Shown piece by piece: positions 1 to 10,117 of a stretch of DNA of 64,000 bases. The DNA is from Sanguibacter inulinus (GTDB lineage Bacteria; Actinomycetota; Actinomycetes; Actinomycetales; Cellulomonadaceae): contig NZ_JACBYE010000011.1 in assembly GCF_013415325.1 (NCBI RefSeq), forward strand, positions 17,587 through 81,586. The letters run 5' to 3'. The stretch's first letter is position 1, and every line of letters starts with the position of its first letter. Both the position numbers and the translations under genes were made by a program. Under the pieces are notes generated by a model. The model was not told the origin of the DNA. It was given only the letters and a program-made list of their open reading frames with translations, and searched no databases.

Positions 1-1279
<1,279 letters not shown>

Positions 1280-1290
1280 CCCACGGCCGC

Positions 1291-1336
1291 TGCGCCGCCC
1301 TGACCACAGGCCTGGCCGCAGGCTCAGGGCGGCGCA
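1291..1336 (+). terminator. Hairpin after glnK, probable terminator
   Basis: A 13-bp perfect stem (1291-1303 pairs with 1324-1336) with a 20-nt loop begins 12 nt after the glnK stop. There is no T-run, as is common in high-GC actinobacteria. It probably ends or attenuates the amt-glnK transcript before glnD. Confidence 0.6.
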
Positions 1337-1450
1337 CGGCAGGCACGTCCGCCGTCCGCAGCGGCGTCGGAGCATCTCCCGCACCATCACGCACACGCAG
1401 CAGCGCAGCGGGGCCACGGCCCCGCTCGGCTCGGCTGGACGAGGAGCACC

Positions 1451-3373
1451 ATGTCGGACCAGCCCAGCCAGCACGGCTCACCTGAGGTCCCGCACCCCGC
1501 CGGGGTGCGGGACCTCAGGTCCGAGATGATCGACCTCGCGATGTCCCTCAGCGGGCCCGCGGGCCCGGCGACAGCGCCGGCTCGAGGGACAGCGGCGACC
1601 GAGGCGATGACCGCCGCCCTGCGGCCGGTCCCCGCCGAGCAGGGCCGCGCCCGGCGCGCCGCGCTCGTCGAGCTCACGAGCACCCGCCTCGCCGAGCTCT
1701 GGGACACCGCGACAGCCGAGATCGACACGGCGGGCATCGCGCTCGCCGCGGTCGGCAGCCTCGGGCGGGGTGACCTCGGTCCGGTCTCCGACCTCGACCT
1801 CGTCCTCGTCCACGACGGACGCTCGCACTCCGCGCAGACCGTCCAAGAGCTCGCCGAGGCCCTGTGGTACCCGATCTGGGACGCGAGCCTCGAGCTCGAC
1901 CACTCGGTCCGCACCCTCGCCCAGTGCCGCCAGATCGCCTCGAAAGACCTCCCCGCGGCCATGGGCATGCTGGACGTGCGTCCTATCGCCGGCGACTCGG
2001 TCGTGGCCCACAGAGCCTCGTCCGCCGTCCTGGAAGACTGGCGCGCGGCCGCCCGGCGCAGGCTCCCCGAGCTCGTCGCGTCGACCAAGACCCGCGCGAC
2101 CCGCCACGGTGAGCTCGCCTACCTCATCGAGCCCGACCTCAAAGAGGCTCGCGGCGGCATCCGCGACGCCGTGATCCTCACAGCCCTCGCAGCCACGTGG
2201 CTCACCGACAGGCCCCACGGCGCCGTCGACCGTGCGTACTCGCACCTGCTCGACGCCCGCGACGCCCTCCAGCTGACCACCCGGCGCCACACGAACCGGC
2301 TCGGGCTCGCCGACCTCGACGAGGTCGCCGTGCTGTGCGGGTACTCCGACCCCGACGACTTCCTCGCGAGCCTCGCCGACGCCGGCCGCGAGATCTCCTA
2401 CGGCCTCGACACCACGCTCCGGCGGGCGCGACAGGCGCTCCAGCGCCCGCTCGTCTCGAGGCCCTTCCTCATCCGTGGCCGTCGCGCCGCGCCGCGGCTG
2501 CGGTCTGTCGGGGACGGGCTCGTCGAGCACGACGGCGAGCTGGTCCTCGCCGTCGACGCCGCCCCGGCAGCCGATCCGCTGCTCGCGCTGCGCGCAGCCG
2601 CGACAGCCGCGCGCACAGGCCTGGCGCTGTCGCCCGTCTCGGCGTCGAGCCTGGCCCAGTGCCCTCCGCTGCCACGGCCGTGGCCGCGGCAGGCCCGCGC
2701 CTCCCTGCTCACCCTGCTCGGGTCGGGAGCCGCGCAGGTGCCGGTCTGGGAGGCGCTCGACAGGGCCGGGGTGGTCACGTCCTGGATCCCGGAGTGGGTC
2801 GGCGTGCGGAACCGACCCCAGCGCGCCGCCGTGCACAGGCACACCGTCGACCGCCACCTCATCGAGGTGGCCGCGCGGGCCCGCGGCTGGCGCAAGACCG
2901 TCGCGCTGCCTGAGGTCCTGCTGCTCTCGGCGCTGCTGCACGACATCGGCAAGCGGGCCGGCGCGCAGGACCACTCGGTCACCGGGGCGCGGCTGATCCC
3001 CGACGTGGTCGGTCGCATGGGCTTCGACGACGCCGTCGTGGCCGACGTCCAGCGGATGGTCGCCCACCACCTGACCCTCTCCAGGCTCGCCGTGAGCAGC
3101 GACCCCGACGACCCGGCCACCCTCGACGAGCTGCTCGAGGCTGTCGACCACCGCTCCGACCTCCTCGAGGTGCTGCGCGCCCTCACCGAGGCAGACTCCT
3201 CGTCTTTGGGCCCCAACGGCTGGACGACGTGGCGTGCCCGCCTGGTCGACGACCTCTACAGGCGGGCTGCGGTCGCGCTCGGCGTGCCCGACGGTGGCGC
3301 CCAGACGGGGGACCGCCCTGCGGGTACCGGGAGCCCGGGTGCAGCCGCGCAGGAGGATCACCCGGTAGTCTGA
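1451..3373 (+). CDS. glnD: [Protein-PII] nucleotidyltransferase GlnD, lacking ACT domains
   Basis: A 640-residue bifunctional PII-modifying enzyme. The nucleotidyltransferase motif [16 protein letters not shown] is at about residues 102-117 and the HD phosphohydrolase motif LLHDIGKR at about 495-502, followed by the usual linker ([14 protein letters not shown]). The protein then stops about 30 residues after that linker. The two C-terminal ACT domains, which sense glutamine in the E. coli enzyme (about 890 aa), are absent, and ffh follows at once, leaving no room for a frameshifted remainder. ATG 1451 has a Shine-Dalgarno sequence (gaggag, 4-nt spacing). A 19-bp palindrome covers codons 11-23, so ATG 1526, which also has an AGG upstream, is an alternative start. 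Confidence 0.93.
   Translation: MSDQPSQHGSPEVPHPAGVRDLRSEMIDLAMSLSGPAGPATAPARGTAATEAMTAALRPVPAEQGRARRAALVELTSTRLAELWDTATAEIDTAGIALAAVGSLGRGDLGPVSDLDLVLVHDGRSHSAQTVQELAEALWYPIWDASLELDHSVRTLAQCRQIASKDLPAAMGMLDVRPIAGDSVVAHRASSAVLEDWRAAARRRLPELVASTKTRATRHGELAYLIEPDLKEARGGIRDAVILTALAATWLTDRPHGAVDRAYSHLLDARDALQLTTRRHTNRLGLADLDEVAVLCGYSDPDDFLASLADAGREISYGLDTTLRRARQALQRPLVSRPFLIRGRRAAPRLRSVGDGLVEHDGELVLAVDAAPAADPLLALRAAATAARTGLALSPVSASSLAQCPPLPRPWPRQARASLLTLLGSGAAQVPVWEALDRAGVVTSWIPEWVGVRNRPQRAAVHRHTVDRHLIEVAARARGWRKTVALPEVLLLSALLHDIGKRAGAQDHSVTGARLIPDVVGRMGFDDAVVADVQRMVAHHLTLSRLAVSSDPDDPATLDELLEAVDHRSDLLEVLRALTEADSSSLGPNGWTTWRARLVDDLYRRAAVALGVPDGGAQTGDRPAGTGSPGAAAQEDHPVV
1481..1519. repeat. 19-bp perfect inverted repeat at the glnD 5' end
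   Basis: Bases 1481-1499 are the exact reverse complement of 1501-1519, with one base between. As RNA this is a stem of about 17 bp with a tight loop. It lies either inside glnD codons 11-23 (start 1451) or in its leader (start 1526). No T-run follows. Possible roles are an attenuator, a translation block or a protein site. Confidence 0.8.
3366..3371 (+). promoter_or_regulatory. Possible -10 element of ffh
   Basis: TAGTCT overlaps the end of glnD and would place transcription start near 3378, giving ffh a leader of about 35 nt. It matches the TAGNNT hexamers seen before several other genes here. No clear -35 is visible. Confidence 0.35.
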
Positions 3374-3412
3374 CCCTTCAGCCACTTCCAGCGAACGGTG
3401 AGGATTGCAACG

Positions 3413-4996
3413 GTGTTCGCCACCCTGTCAGATCGACTGACGTCGACGTTCAAGAACCTGCGGACCAAGGGACGACTGTCCGAGGCCGACATCGACGCCA
3501 CGGTCCGGGAGATCCGCCGTGCCCTGCTCGACGCCGACGTCGCGGTCTCGGTCGTCCGTGAGTTCACCGGGACCGTGCGCGAGCGCGCCCTGTCCGCCGA
3601 GGTCTCCGGGGCGCTCAACCCGGCCCAGCAGGTCGTCAAGATCGTCAACGAGGAGCTCGTCGCGATCCTCGGCGGCGAGAGCCGCGGCCTCAACCTCGCG
3701 AAGAACCCGCCGACGGTCATCATGCTCGCCGGCCTCCAGGGTGCCGGTAAGACGACCCTCGCCGGAAAGCTCGCGCTCAACCTCCGCGAGCAGGGCCACA
3801 CGCCGCTGCTCGTCGCAGCCGACCTCCAGCGCCCCAACGCCGTGACCCAGCTCAAGGTCGTCGGCGAGCGGGCCGGGGTCCCGGTCTATGCTCCCGACCC
3901 GGGCAACCAGGGCGCCGAGGGCCAGTCCGGCGTCTCGACGGGTGACCCCGTCACCGTCGCGCGCGCCGGTGTCGAGACCGCACGGTCCCGCCAGCACGAC
4001 GTCGTCATCATCGACACCGCCGGTCGCCTGGGTGTCGACGCGGACCTCATGCAGCAGGCCGCTGACATCCGCGACGCGACGAACCCGGACGAGATCCTCT
4101 TCGTCATCGACGCGATGATCGGCCAGGACGCCGTCGCGACGGCCCAGGCCTTCGCCGAGGGCGTGAGCTTCACGGGTGTCGTGCTGTCCAAGCTCGACGG
4201 TGACGCCCGCGGTGGCGCGGCCCTCTCGGTGGCCCGCGTCACCGGCCAGCCGATCCTCTTCGCCTCGACAGGTGAGAAGCTCACCGACTTCGAGGTGTTC
4301 CACCCCGACCGCATGGCCTCGCGCATCCTCGACATGGGTGACGTCCTCACCCTCATCGAGCAGGCCGAGAAGGCCTTCGACGCCGACCAGGCGCAGGACA
4401 TGGCCGACAAGCTCGCGTCGGGCAAGGACTTCACGCTCGCCGACTTCCTCGTCCAGATGCAGCAGATGCGCAACATGGGCTCGATGAAGAAGATGCTCGG
4501 CATGCTCCCGGGCATGGGGCAGATGCGCGAGGCCCTCGACAACTTCGACGAGCGCGAGGTCGACCGCGTCGAGGCGATCGTGCGGTCCATGACCCCGGGG
4601 GAGCGCGAGAACCCGAAGATCATCAACGGATCGCGCCGCGCGCGCATCGCCAAGGGCTCGGGCGTCACCACGACCGACGTCAACCAGCTGCTCGAGCGCT
4701 TCGCCGGCGCGCAGAAGATGATGAAGCAGATGAGCCGCGGCGGCGGCATGCCGGGGATGCCCGGCATGGGGAACATGCCTGGCATGGGCGGCAAGAAGCA
4801 GCGTGGTCGTCAGGCACCGGCGAAGAAGAACAAGAAGGGCCGCTCGGGCAACCCTGCCAAGCGCGTCGCCGAGCAGCAGGGACTGACCGCCGGGCCCTCG
4901 ACGCCCACAGGTTCGGCCTTCGGCATGGGTGGGGCTGCGAAGGACGAGGCCCCCCTCGAGCTGCCCCCGGGCCTCGAGAAGTTCCTCGGCCGCTGA
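3413..4996 (+). CDS. ffh: Signal recognition particle protein Ffh (SRP54)
   Basis: A 527-residue SRP GTPase that binds 4.5S RNA and signal peptides for co-translational membrane targeting. It has an N-terminal helical bundle, a G domain with P-loop GLQGAGKTT (about residues 107-115), the DTAGRLGVD box and SKLDGDARGGAA, and a methionine-rich M domain (QMQQMRNMGSMKKMLGMLPG). An extra Met/Gly stretch and a basic/Gly tail extend the C-terminus. GTG at 3413 is preferred over GTG 3398, because GGTGAGGA (3397-3404) then acts as ribosome binding site with 8-nt spacing. It lies 39 nt after glnD. Confidence 0.97.
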   Translation: MFATLSDRLTSTFKNLRTKGRLSEADIDATVREIRRALLDADVAVSVVREFTGTVRERALSAEVSGALNPAQQVVKIVNEELVAILGGESRGLNLAKNPPTVIMLAGLQGAGKTTLAGKLALNLREQGHTPLLVAADLQRPNAVTQLKVVGERAGVPVYAPDPGNQGAEGQSGVSTGDPVTVARAGVETARSRQHDVVIIDTAGRLGVDADLMQQAADIRDATNPDEILFVIDAMIGQDAVATAQAFAEGVSFTGVVLSKLDGDARGGAALSVARVTGQPILFASTGEKLTDFEVFHPDRMASRILDMGDVLTLIEQAEKAFDADQAQDMADKLASGKDFTLADFLVQMQQMRNMGSMKKMLGMLPGMGQMREALDNFDEREVDRVEAIVRSMTPGERENPKIINGSRRARIAKGSGVTTTDVNQLLERFAGAQKMMKQMSRGGGMPGMPGMGNMPGMGGKKQRGRQAPAKKNKKGRSGNPAKRVAEQQGLTAGPSTPTGSAFGMGGAAKDEAPLELPPGLEKFLGR

Positions 4997-5009
4997 GCAG
5001 ACCTCTGCG

Positions 5010-6155
5010 ATGAGCAGCCGGACGGTCGACCTCCCGACGATCCACCTGCACGGGACCGTCGTGCTCGGTGACGAGCACGAGACCGGCGACGCGTGGGTGG
5101 TCGACGGGCGGCTGACGCTCGAGCGGCCTGCAGGCCCGTCTGCCCAGGGCCGGGAGACCGTCCGGATCGACGGGGTCGCCGTCCCCGGTCTGGTCGACGT
5201 GCACTGCCACGTCGGCCTCGGCCCCGACGGCGCGGTCGGCCGCGACGAGGCCGAGGCCCAGGCTGTCGCCGACCGCGACTCCGGGGTCCTGCTCGTGCGC
5301 GACGCCGGGTCGCCTGCTGACACCCGGTGGATCGACGAGCGGGACGACCTGCCGAGGTTGATCCGGGCTGGGCACCACCTCGCCCGTCCCAAGAGGTACC
5401 TGCGCGGCTACGGACGCGAGCTCGACGACGTCGCGGGCCTCCCGGACGCTGTCGCCCAGGAGGCCGACCGCGGGGACGGCTGGGTCAAGATCGTGGCCGA
5501 CTGGATCGACCGCGAGGTCGGCGACCTCACCCCGCTGTGGCCCGCCGACCTGCTCGCCGAGGCCGTCGCCGTCGCACACTCCCGTGGAGCCCGGATCACG
5601 GCCCACACCTTCTCGACCGAAGCGCTCGACGACCTGCTGGCCGCCGGGGTCGACTGCCTCGAGCACGGGACCGGGCTGACCGACGACCAGGTCGCCGAGG
5701 TCGTCCGTCGCGGTGTCGCGGTGACGCCCACGCTGCTCCAGGTCGCGCGCTTCGAGGAGATCGCTGCTCAAGGAGCCACGAAGTTCCCGGTCTACGCGGC
5801 GCGCATGCGGCGGATGCACGCCCGGCGTTACGAGCACGTCGCCGCCCTCCACGAGGCCGGCGTCAGGCTGCTCGTCGGGACCGACGCCGGCGGGACCCTC
5901 GGGCACGGGCTGATCGCGCAGGAGTGCGCGGAGCTCGTCCTGGCCGGCGTGCCCACCCCGGAGGTCCTCGCCGCGGCGAGCTGGCGGACCCGCGAGTACC
6001 TGGGGATGCCGGGCCTGCTCGACGCACGGTCGGCCGACCTCGTCGTCTATCCCTCGGACCCGCGGCGCGACGTCACGGTGCTCGCGGCGCCCCTGGCGGT
6101 CGTGGTGCGAGGCGCTCTCGTCGCGCCCGGGGAGTGTGCTGCACGAGCCGGGTGA
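5010..6155 (+). CDS. Amidohydrolase family protein (imidazolonepropionase-like)
   Basis: A 381-residue metal-dependent hydrolase of the amidohydrolase superfamily. The metal motif HCH is in VPGLVDVHCHVGLG (about residues 60-73); a KIVADW segment sits where the metal-bridging lysine is expected, then ITAHTFS and EHGTGL histidines, and the terminal Asp in LLVGTDAGGTLGHG. The substrate cannot be inferred; imidazolonepropionase-related and prolidase-like enzymes share this pattern. ATG 5010 lies 13 nt after ffh; in-frame upstream codons would overlap ffh. It probably shares the ffh transcript. Confidence 0.85.
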   Translation: MSSRTVDLPTIHLHGTVVLGDEHETGDAWVVDGRLTLERPAGPSAQGRETVRIDGVAVPGLVDVHCHVGLGPDGAVGRDEAEAQAVADRDSGVLLVRDAGSPADTRWIDERDDLPRLIRAGHHLARPKRYLRGYGRELDDVAGLPDAVAQEADRGDGWVKIVADWIDREVGDLTPLWPADLLAEAVAVAHSRGARITAHTFSTEALDDLLAAGVDCLEHGTGLTDDQVAEVVRRGVAVTPTLLQVARFEEIAAQGATKFPVYAARMRRMHARRYEHVAALHEAGVRLLVGTDAGGTLGHGLIAQECAELVLAGVPTPEVLAAASWRTREYLGMPGLLDARSADLVVYPSDPRRDVTVLAAPLAVVVRGALVAPGECAARAG

Positions 6156-6229
6156 GCGATCGGCCGGGAGGGTGACGCAGCCGACCGTGAACCCGCCCTC
6201 CCAGGAGGTGGCGGGCACTCTTGCCGGTC

Positions 6230-6238
6230 TGGCATAAT
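6230..6238 (+). promoter_or_regulatory. Extended -10 promoter of the rpsP operon
   Basis: TGG followed by CATAAT is an extended -10 element about 130 nt before rpsP. The surrounding 14 bases (TGGCATAATCAGCC) are nearly repeated before rplS (TGGCAGAATCAACC, 12 of 14 identical). No good -35 is seen. Confidence 0.55.
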
Positions 6239-6366
6239 CAGCCGCGTACTCGGCATGCCCGGCCCCTCTCTCCGGACAGTGTCGTGTCTCGGACCAGCTC
6301 ATCACACCGCACCCCGCCGGAGCGGTGAGCAGTCCACCACCTTCAGAACCAGGAGAGACCACCACA

Positions 6367-6816
6367 GTGGCCACCAAGATTCGTCTCAAGCGCCTCGGCA
6401 AGATCCGGGCTCCGTACTACCGCATCGTCGTCGCCGACTCGCGCACCAAGCGCGACGGTCGTGTGATCGAGGAGATCGGCAAGTACCACCCGACCGAGGA
6501 GCCGTCGCTCATCGAGATCACGTCGGACCGCGCACAGTACTGGCTCGGAGTCGGCGCACAGCCGACCGAGCAGGTCGCCGCGCTCCTCAAGATCACCGGT
6601 GACTGGCAGAAGTTCAAGGGCCTCCCGGGCGCAGAGGGCACCCTCCGCACCAAGGAGAAGCCGTCGGCAGAGTCCGTCGCAGAGGCTGTCGCCACTGCTG
6701 CGGCCGACGCCGAGAAGTCCAAGGCGAAGGCGTCCGAGGCGAAGGCTGCTGCAGCCGCCGCCGCATCGGCTGACGCTGCCCCTGAGGCTGACGCCTCCGC
6801 GGAGGAGCAGGCCTGA
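6367..6816 (+). CDS. rpsP: 30S ribosomal protein S16
   Basis: A 149-residue S16, an early-assembly small-subunit protein. The first 85 residues match the family ([20 protein letters not shown], then [19 protein letters not shown]); bacterial S16 is usually 80-90 residues, so about 60 residues form an Ala/Lys/Glu-rich tail typical of Micrococcales. GTG 6367 is preceded by AGGAGAG at 6351-6357. It starts the rpsP-khpA-rimM-trmD gene group; its stop overlaps the khpA start by one base. Confidence 0.97.
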   Translation: MATKIRLKRLGKIRAPYYRIVVADSRTKRDGRVIEEIGKYHPTEEPSLIEITSDRAQYWLGVGAQPTEQVAALLKITGDWQKFKGLPGAEGTLRTKEKPSAESVAEAVATAAADAEKSKAKASEAKAAAAAAASADAAPEADASAEEQA

Positions 6817-7055
6817 TGCTCGCCGACGCTCTCGAGCACCTGGTGCGCGGAATCGTGGACAACCCCGATGACGTGCAGGTGAACGCCAAGGCCTTGCGCC
6901 GTGGCGAGCTCCTCGAGGTCCGGGTCCATCCCGACGACCTCGGACGGGTGATCGGCCGTGGGGGTCGCACCGCTCGTGCGCTGCGAACCGTCATCGGCGC
7001 GCTCGCTGGGGACTCCTCAGTGCGCGTAGACGTCGTCGACGTAGATCGTCGCTGA
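6816..7055 (+). CDS. khpA: KH-domain RNA-binding protein KhpA (YlqC family)
   Basis: A 79-residue single KH-domain protein. The GxxG loop is in GRVIGRGGRTARALR. KhpA-type proteins bind RNA, usually with KhpB/Jag, and affect cell division and envelope homeostasis; the gene normally sits between rpsP and rimM, as here. The start codon shares its A with the rpsP stop (TGATG), so translation is coupled. A hairpin follows, so rimM may be partly separated transcriptionally. Confidence 0.93.
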   Translation: MLADALEHLVRGIVDNPDDVQVNAKALRRGELLEVRVHPDDLGRVIGRGGRTARALRTVIGALAGDSSVRVDVVDVDRR

Positions 7056-7085
7056 CTGCCCCAGGCAGTCAGACAAGTCTGTAGA

Positions 7086-7121
7086 CCGAGGCCCGGCCAC
7101 CACTGGTGAGCCGGGCCTCGG
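7086..7121 (+). terminator. Hairpin between khpA and rimM
   Basis: A 12-bp perfect stem (7086-7097 with 7110-7121) extends inward by five more pairs after a bulge. No T-run. It may attenuate transcription from the ribosomal protein promoter into rimM-trmD. Confidence 0.6.
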
Positions 7122-7164
7122 TGCGTCTGGAGCCCCGATCCCGGGGCGCGATGGAGGAGTGGGA

Positions 7165-7806
7165 ATGGAACTGACAGTCGCCACGATCGGCCGGGCTCAC
7201 GGTCTGCGCGGAGAGGTCGCGCTCGACCTGCGCACCGACGACCCCGAGCTCCGCCTGGCCGACGGTCAGGTGCTCCGCACGATCCCCGCCTCGGCGGGGC
7301 CGCTCACGGTGGTGTCCTCCCGTGTGCAGAACGGCCGCTGGCACGTCGCCTTCGCGGAGATCTCGGGACGCACGGCGGCCGAGCAGGCGCGCGGCATCGA
7401 GCTCGTCGTCGACGTCGACTCCTCGGACGAAGAAGACGCCTGGTACCCGCACGAGCTGGCCGGACTGCGCGCCGAGCTCCTGGACGGGACCGTCGTCGGG
7501 GAGGTCGTCGGCCTCGACCACCTCCCGGCCCACGACATGCTCGTCCTGCGCGAGACCGACGGCACCCGCACGCTCGTGCCCTTCGTCCGCGTCATGGTCC
7601 CGGTCGTCGACGTGGCCGGTGGACGCGTCGTGCTCGACCCGCCCGGCGGGCTGCTCGCCCGCGACGCCGCGAACCTCGAGGTGGCGATCCCCGAGGAGGG
7701 GTCGGCAGCAGCCGCAGACGCCGCCGAGGCTGAAGATGCTCAGGAGCCCAGCACCGAGGGCACTGACGGTGCCGACAGCACCGACGCGTCCGAGGGGGGT
7801 CGCTGA
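7165..7806 (+). CDS. rimM: Ribosome maturation factor RimM
   Basis: A 213-residue RimM, which helps 30S head maturation and binds S19. The N-terminal RimM barrel begins [14 protein letters not shown]; the PRC-barrel half contains the [15 protein letters not shown] and [13 protein letters not shown] segments. The last 40 or so residues are an acidic, Ala-rich extension. ATG 7165 has GGAGGA 6 nt upstream, better than GTG 7159. trmD starts 1 nt after the stop. Confidence 0.96.
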   Translation: MELTVATIGRAHGLRGEVALDLRTDDPELRLADGQVLRTIPASAGPLTVVSSRVQNGRWHVAFAEISGRTAAEQARGIELVVDVDSSDEEDAWYPHELAGLRAELLDGTVVGEVVGLDHLPAHDMLVLRETDGTRTLVPFVRVMVPVVDVAGGRVVLDPPGGLLARDAANLEVAIPEEGSAAAADAAEAEDAQEPSTEGTDGADSTDASEGGR

Positions 7807-7807
7807 G

Positions 7808-8584
7808 TTGCGCATCGACGTCGTCTCGATCTTCCCGGACTATCTCGCCCCGCTCGAGCTCTCGCTCGTCGGCAAGGCCGCGCAGTCAGGTCTGCTCGAC
7901 CTCACGGTCCACGACCTGCGGTCCTGGGCGACAGACCGCCACCGCACCGTCGACGACACGCCCTTCGGCGGCGGTGCCGGGATGGTCATGCGCCCGGACG
8001 TGTGGGGCGCGGCCCTGGCCGACGTCCTCACGCCCGACGCCACCCTCGTCGTCCCCACGCCGTCGGGGGAGACCTTCACGCAGCGCGTCGCCGAGCAGCT
8101 GGCCCTCGAGCCCGCGCTCGTCTTCGCCTGCGGGCGCTACGAGGGGATCGACGCCCGCGTCGCCGAGCACCACCGGGCGGCCGGCGGGACCGTCCGCGAG
8201 CTGTCGATCGGGGACTACGTCCTCAACGGCGGCGAGGTCGCCTCGCTCGTCATGATCGAGGCCGTCGCGCGTCTCCTGCCCGGCGTGATCGGCAACCCCG
8301 AGTCCCTCGTCGAGGAGTCGCACGGCGAGGCCGGGCTCCTGGAGTACCCCGTCTACACCAAGCCGCCGAGCTGGCAGGGCCTCGACGTCCCTGAGGTGCT
8401 GCTCAGCGGTCACCACGCGAAGATCGCCCGCTGGCGCCGGAACAGGGCCATCGAGCGCACGATCGCGCGGCGTCCGGACATGATCGAGGCGCTCGACCCG
8501 AGCATGCTCGACAAGGCCGACCGCGCGCTGCTGACCGGGCACGGCTGGCTCCCCGGCGAGGACGGCCGGTTCCACCAGGCCTGA
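7808..8584 (+). CDS. trmD: tRNA (guanine-37-N1)-methyltransferase TrmD
   Basis: A 258-residue SPOUT methyltransferase that makes m1G37 in tRNAs and prevents +1 frameshifting. The knot region is complete: [15 protein letters not shown], then [16 protein letters not shown], then PESLVEESH; the C-terminal tRNA-binding part carries [10 protein letters not shown]. The family begins (M)[11 protein letters not shown], so TTG 7808 is the start, one base after the rimM stop. The upstream in-frame extension overlaps rimM and is not used. Confidence 0.96.
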   Translation: MRIDVVSIFPDYLAPLELSLVGKAAQSGLLDLTVHDLRSWATDRHRTVDDTPFGGGAGMVMRPDVWGAALADVLTPDATLVVPTPSGETFTQRVAEQLALEPALVFACGRYEGIDARVAEHHRAAGGTVRELSIGDYVLNGGEVASLVMIEAVARLLPGVIGNPESLVEESHGEAGLLEYPVYTKPPSWQGLDVPEVLLSGHHAKIARWRRNRAIERTIARRPDMIEALDPSMLDKADRALLTGHGWLPGEDGRFHQA

Positions 8585-8640
8585 CAGGCGGGGCGTGATC
8601 GGGTCGCTCGACGGGCGGGTAGTGCTCACCTGTCGGGCTG

Positions 8641-8649
8641 TGGCAGAAT
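8641..8649 (+). promoter_or_regulatory. Extended -10 promoter of rplS
   Basis: TGG plus CAGAAT, in the same 14-base context as the rpsP promoter. It would start a transcript near 8656 with a leader of about 205 nt before rplS. Confidence 0.5.
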
Positions 8650-8860
8650 CAACCCTTGGTGCACGCTGGACCGGACACTGCCACAGGGGCGTCCAACACA
8701 GCTGTTTCACTGCTCTGATCGATCGTCGCACGGCAGCCCTCACGGGATGCCGATCCTGCGACCGGTGAGGCACCACATCCACTCATCACCATGGGCACGG
8801 CAGCCTCGCGCAGCCGGACCCACGAGACGTACCTGACCTGTGGCAGGACGGGGAGAGAAC
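8650..8860 (+). promoter_or_regulatory. Long rplS 5' leader
   Basis: About 210 nt without a convincing gene between the putative promoter and rplS. Several short GC-rich self-complementary stretches are present but I could not define one structure. Ribosomal protein leaders of this size often carry autoregulatory RNA elements, so this is a candidate only. Confidence 0.3.
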
Positions 8861-9217
8861 ATGAACACGCTCGACAGCGTCGACGCAGCATCGCTGCGTA
8901 CCGACATCCCGGCCTTCCGCTCCGGCGACACGGTCAAGGTCAACGTCAAGGTCGTCGAGGGCACGCGCTCGCGTGTCCAGGCGTTCCAGGGTGTTGTCAT
9001 CGCCCGCGTCGGCGGCGGCGTCCGCGAGACCTTCACGGTCCGCAAGATCAGCTTCGGTGTCGGGGTGGAGCGTACGTTCCCCGCCAACGCACCGTCGATC
9101 GAGTCGGTCGAGGTCATCACCCGCGGTGACGTGCGTCGCGCCAAGCTGTACTACCTCCGCAAGCTTCGCGGCAAGAAGGCGAAGATCAAGGAGAAGCGCG
9201 ACTTCGTCTCCAAGTGA
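8861..9217 (+). CDS. rplS: 50S ribosomal protein L19
   Basis: A 118-residue L19, normal length, located at the 30S/50S interface. Family motifs: [39 protein letters not shown] and the basic C-terminus [23 protein letters not shown] 8861 with GGGGAGA 3-10 nt upstream is preferred over an in-frame codon at 8840. Followed by two terminator-like hairpins. Confidence 0.97.
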   Translation: MNTLDSVDAASLRTDIPAFRSGDTVKVNVKVVEGTRSRVQAFQGVVIARVGGGVRETFTVRKISFGVGVERTFPANAPSIESVEVITRGDVRRAKLYYLRKLRGKKAKIKEKRDFVSK

Positions 9218-9223
9218 TCCTCG

Positions 9224-9246
9224 TGCGGCTCGTCTGACGAGCCGCA
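9224..9246 (+). terminator. Hairpin directly after rplS
   Basis: An 11-bp perfect inverted repeat (9224-9234 with 9236-9246) 6 nt after the rplS stop. First of two stacked hairpins before lepB. Confidence 0.6.
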
Positions 9247-9264
9247 GGAGCAGCACGGTTCTCA

Positions 9265-9298
9265 CACGAGGGCGGCCACCGAGGTGGCCGCCCTCGTG
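9265..9298 (+). terminator. Strong GC hairpin between rplS and lepB
   Basis: A 16-bp perfect stem (9265-9280 with 9283-9298) with a 2-nt loop. No T-run, but the stem is very stable; likely the main terminator of the rplS transcript. Confidence 0.75.
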
Positions 9299-9382
9299 CG
9301 TGCCCGCCGAGGGTGGCGTGGGCCCACGCCGCGACTCGCGGACCGAGAGCATTCGATGATCACCTCCAGGAAGTGGGACAGT

Positions 9383-10117
9383 ATGCGAGTGACTCCTGAC
9401 GCAGCGCACCCTGACGGCTCGACCGACGCGGGTGCAGCGACCGCCGAGAAGCGCAAGGGTTCGTTCCTGCGCGAGGTCGCGATCATCGTCGTGAGCGCTC
9501 TCGTGCTCTCGTGGGTCATCAAGTCGTTCTTCGTCCAGGCCTTCTTCATCCCCAGCTCGTCGATGGAGGACACGCTCGTCGAGGGCGACCGCATCCTCGT
9601 GTCCAAGATGGTCCCCGGGGTCTTCGACGTCCACCGTGGCGACGTCGTGGTCTTCAAGGACCCGGGTACCTGGCTCGCCGGGACGCCTCAGCCGCAGCGC
9701 AACGCCTTCCAGCAGGGCGTCACGGACGTGCTGACCTTCGTCGGGCTGCTCCCGCAGGACTCGGGCGAGCACCTCGTCAAGCGTGTGATCGGGGTCGAGG
9801 GCGACCACGTCACCTGCTGCGACTCCGAGGGTCGTGTCGCGGTCAACGGGCAGTCGATCGACGAGCCGTACATCAAGCCGGGCTCCGCGCCGTCGCTGCT
9901 CGAGTTCGACCAGACGGTCCCCGAGGGCTTCCTGTGGGTCATGGGTGACAACCGTGCCCACTCGAGCGACTCCCGCTACAACGCCGGCAGCCCCGGCGGC
10001 GGGTTCGTCCCCGTCGACAACGTCGTCGGCACGGCCTTCGTCAAGGTCTGGCCCTTCGACCACCTCGGCTGGCTGCGCAACCCCGGAGAGACCTTCGAGG
10101 ACGTCCCGGCACCGTGA
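9383..10117 (+). CDS. lepB: Signal peptidase I
   Basis: A 244-residue type I signal peptidase that removes signal peptides on the outer membrane face. One N-terminal membrane segment (EVAIIVVSALVLSWVIKSFF) is followed by box B with the catalytic Ser (IPSSSMEDTL), the Lys box (LVKRVIGVEGD) and the GDNR box (VMGDNRAHSSDSR). ATG 9383 has AGGAAG 9 nt upstream; ATG 9356 is a possible alternative nine codons earlier. The stop overlaps the rnhB start by 4 nt. Confidence 0.95.
   Translation: MRVTPDAAHPDGSTDAGAATAEKRKGSFLREVAIIVVSALVLSWVIKSFFVQAFFIPSSSMEDTLVEGDRILVSKMVPGVFDVHRGDVVVFKDPGTWLAGTPQPQRNAFQQGVTDVLTFVGLLPQDSGEHLVKRVIGVEGDHVTCCDSEGRVAVNGQSIDEPYIKPGSAPSLLEFDQTVPEGFLWVMGDNRAHSSDSRYNAGSPGGGFVPVDNVVGTAFVKVWPFDHLGWLRNPGETFEDVPAP

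Noticed and set aside
1478..3385. Long minus-strand open frame opposite glnD
   Set aside because: It is the antisense shadow of a well-supported gene; composition is Arg/Gly/Asp-rich with no family motif. Similar long frames opposite ffh, infB, pnp, proS and rlmN were rejected for the same reason.
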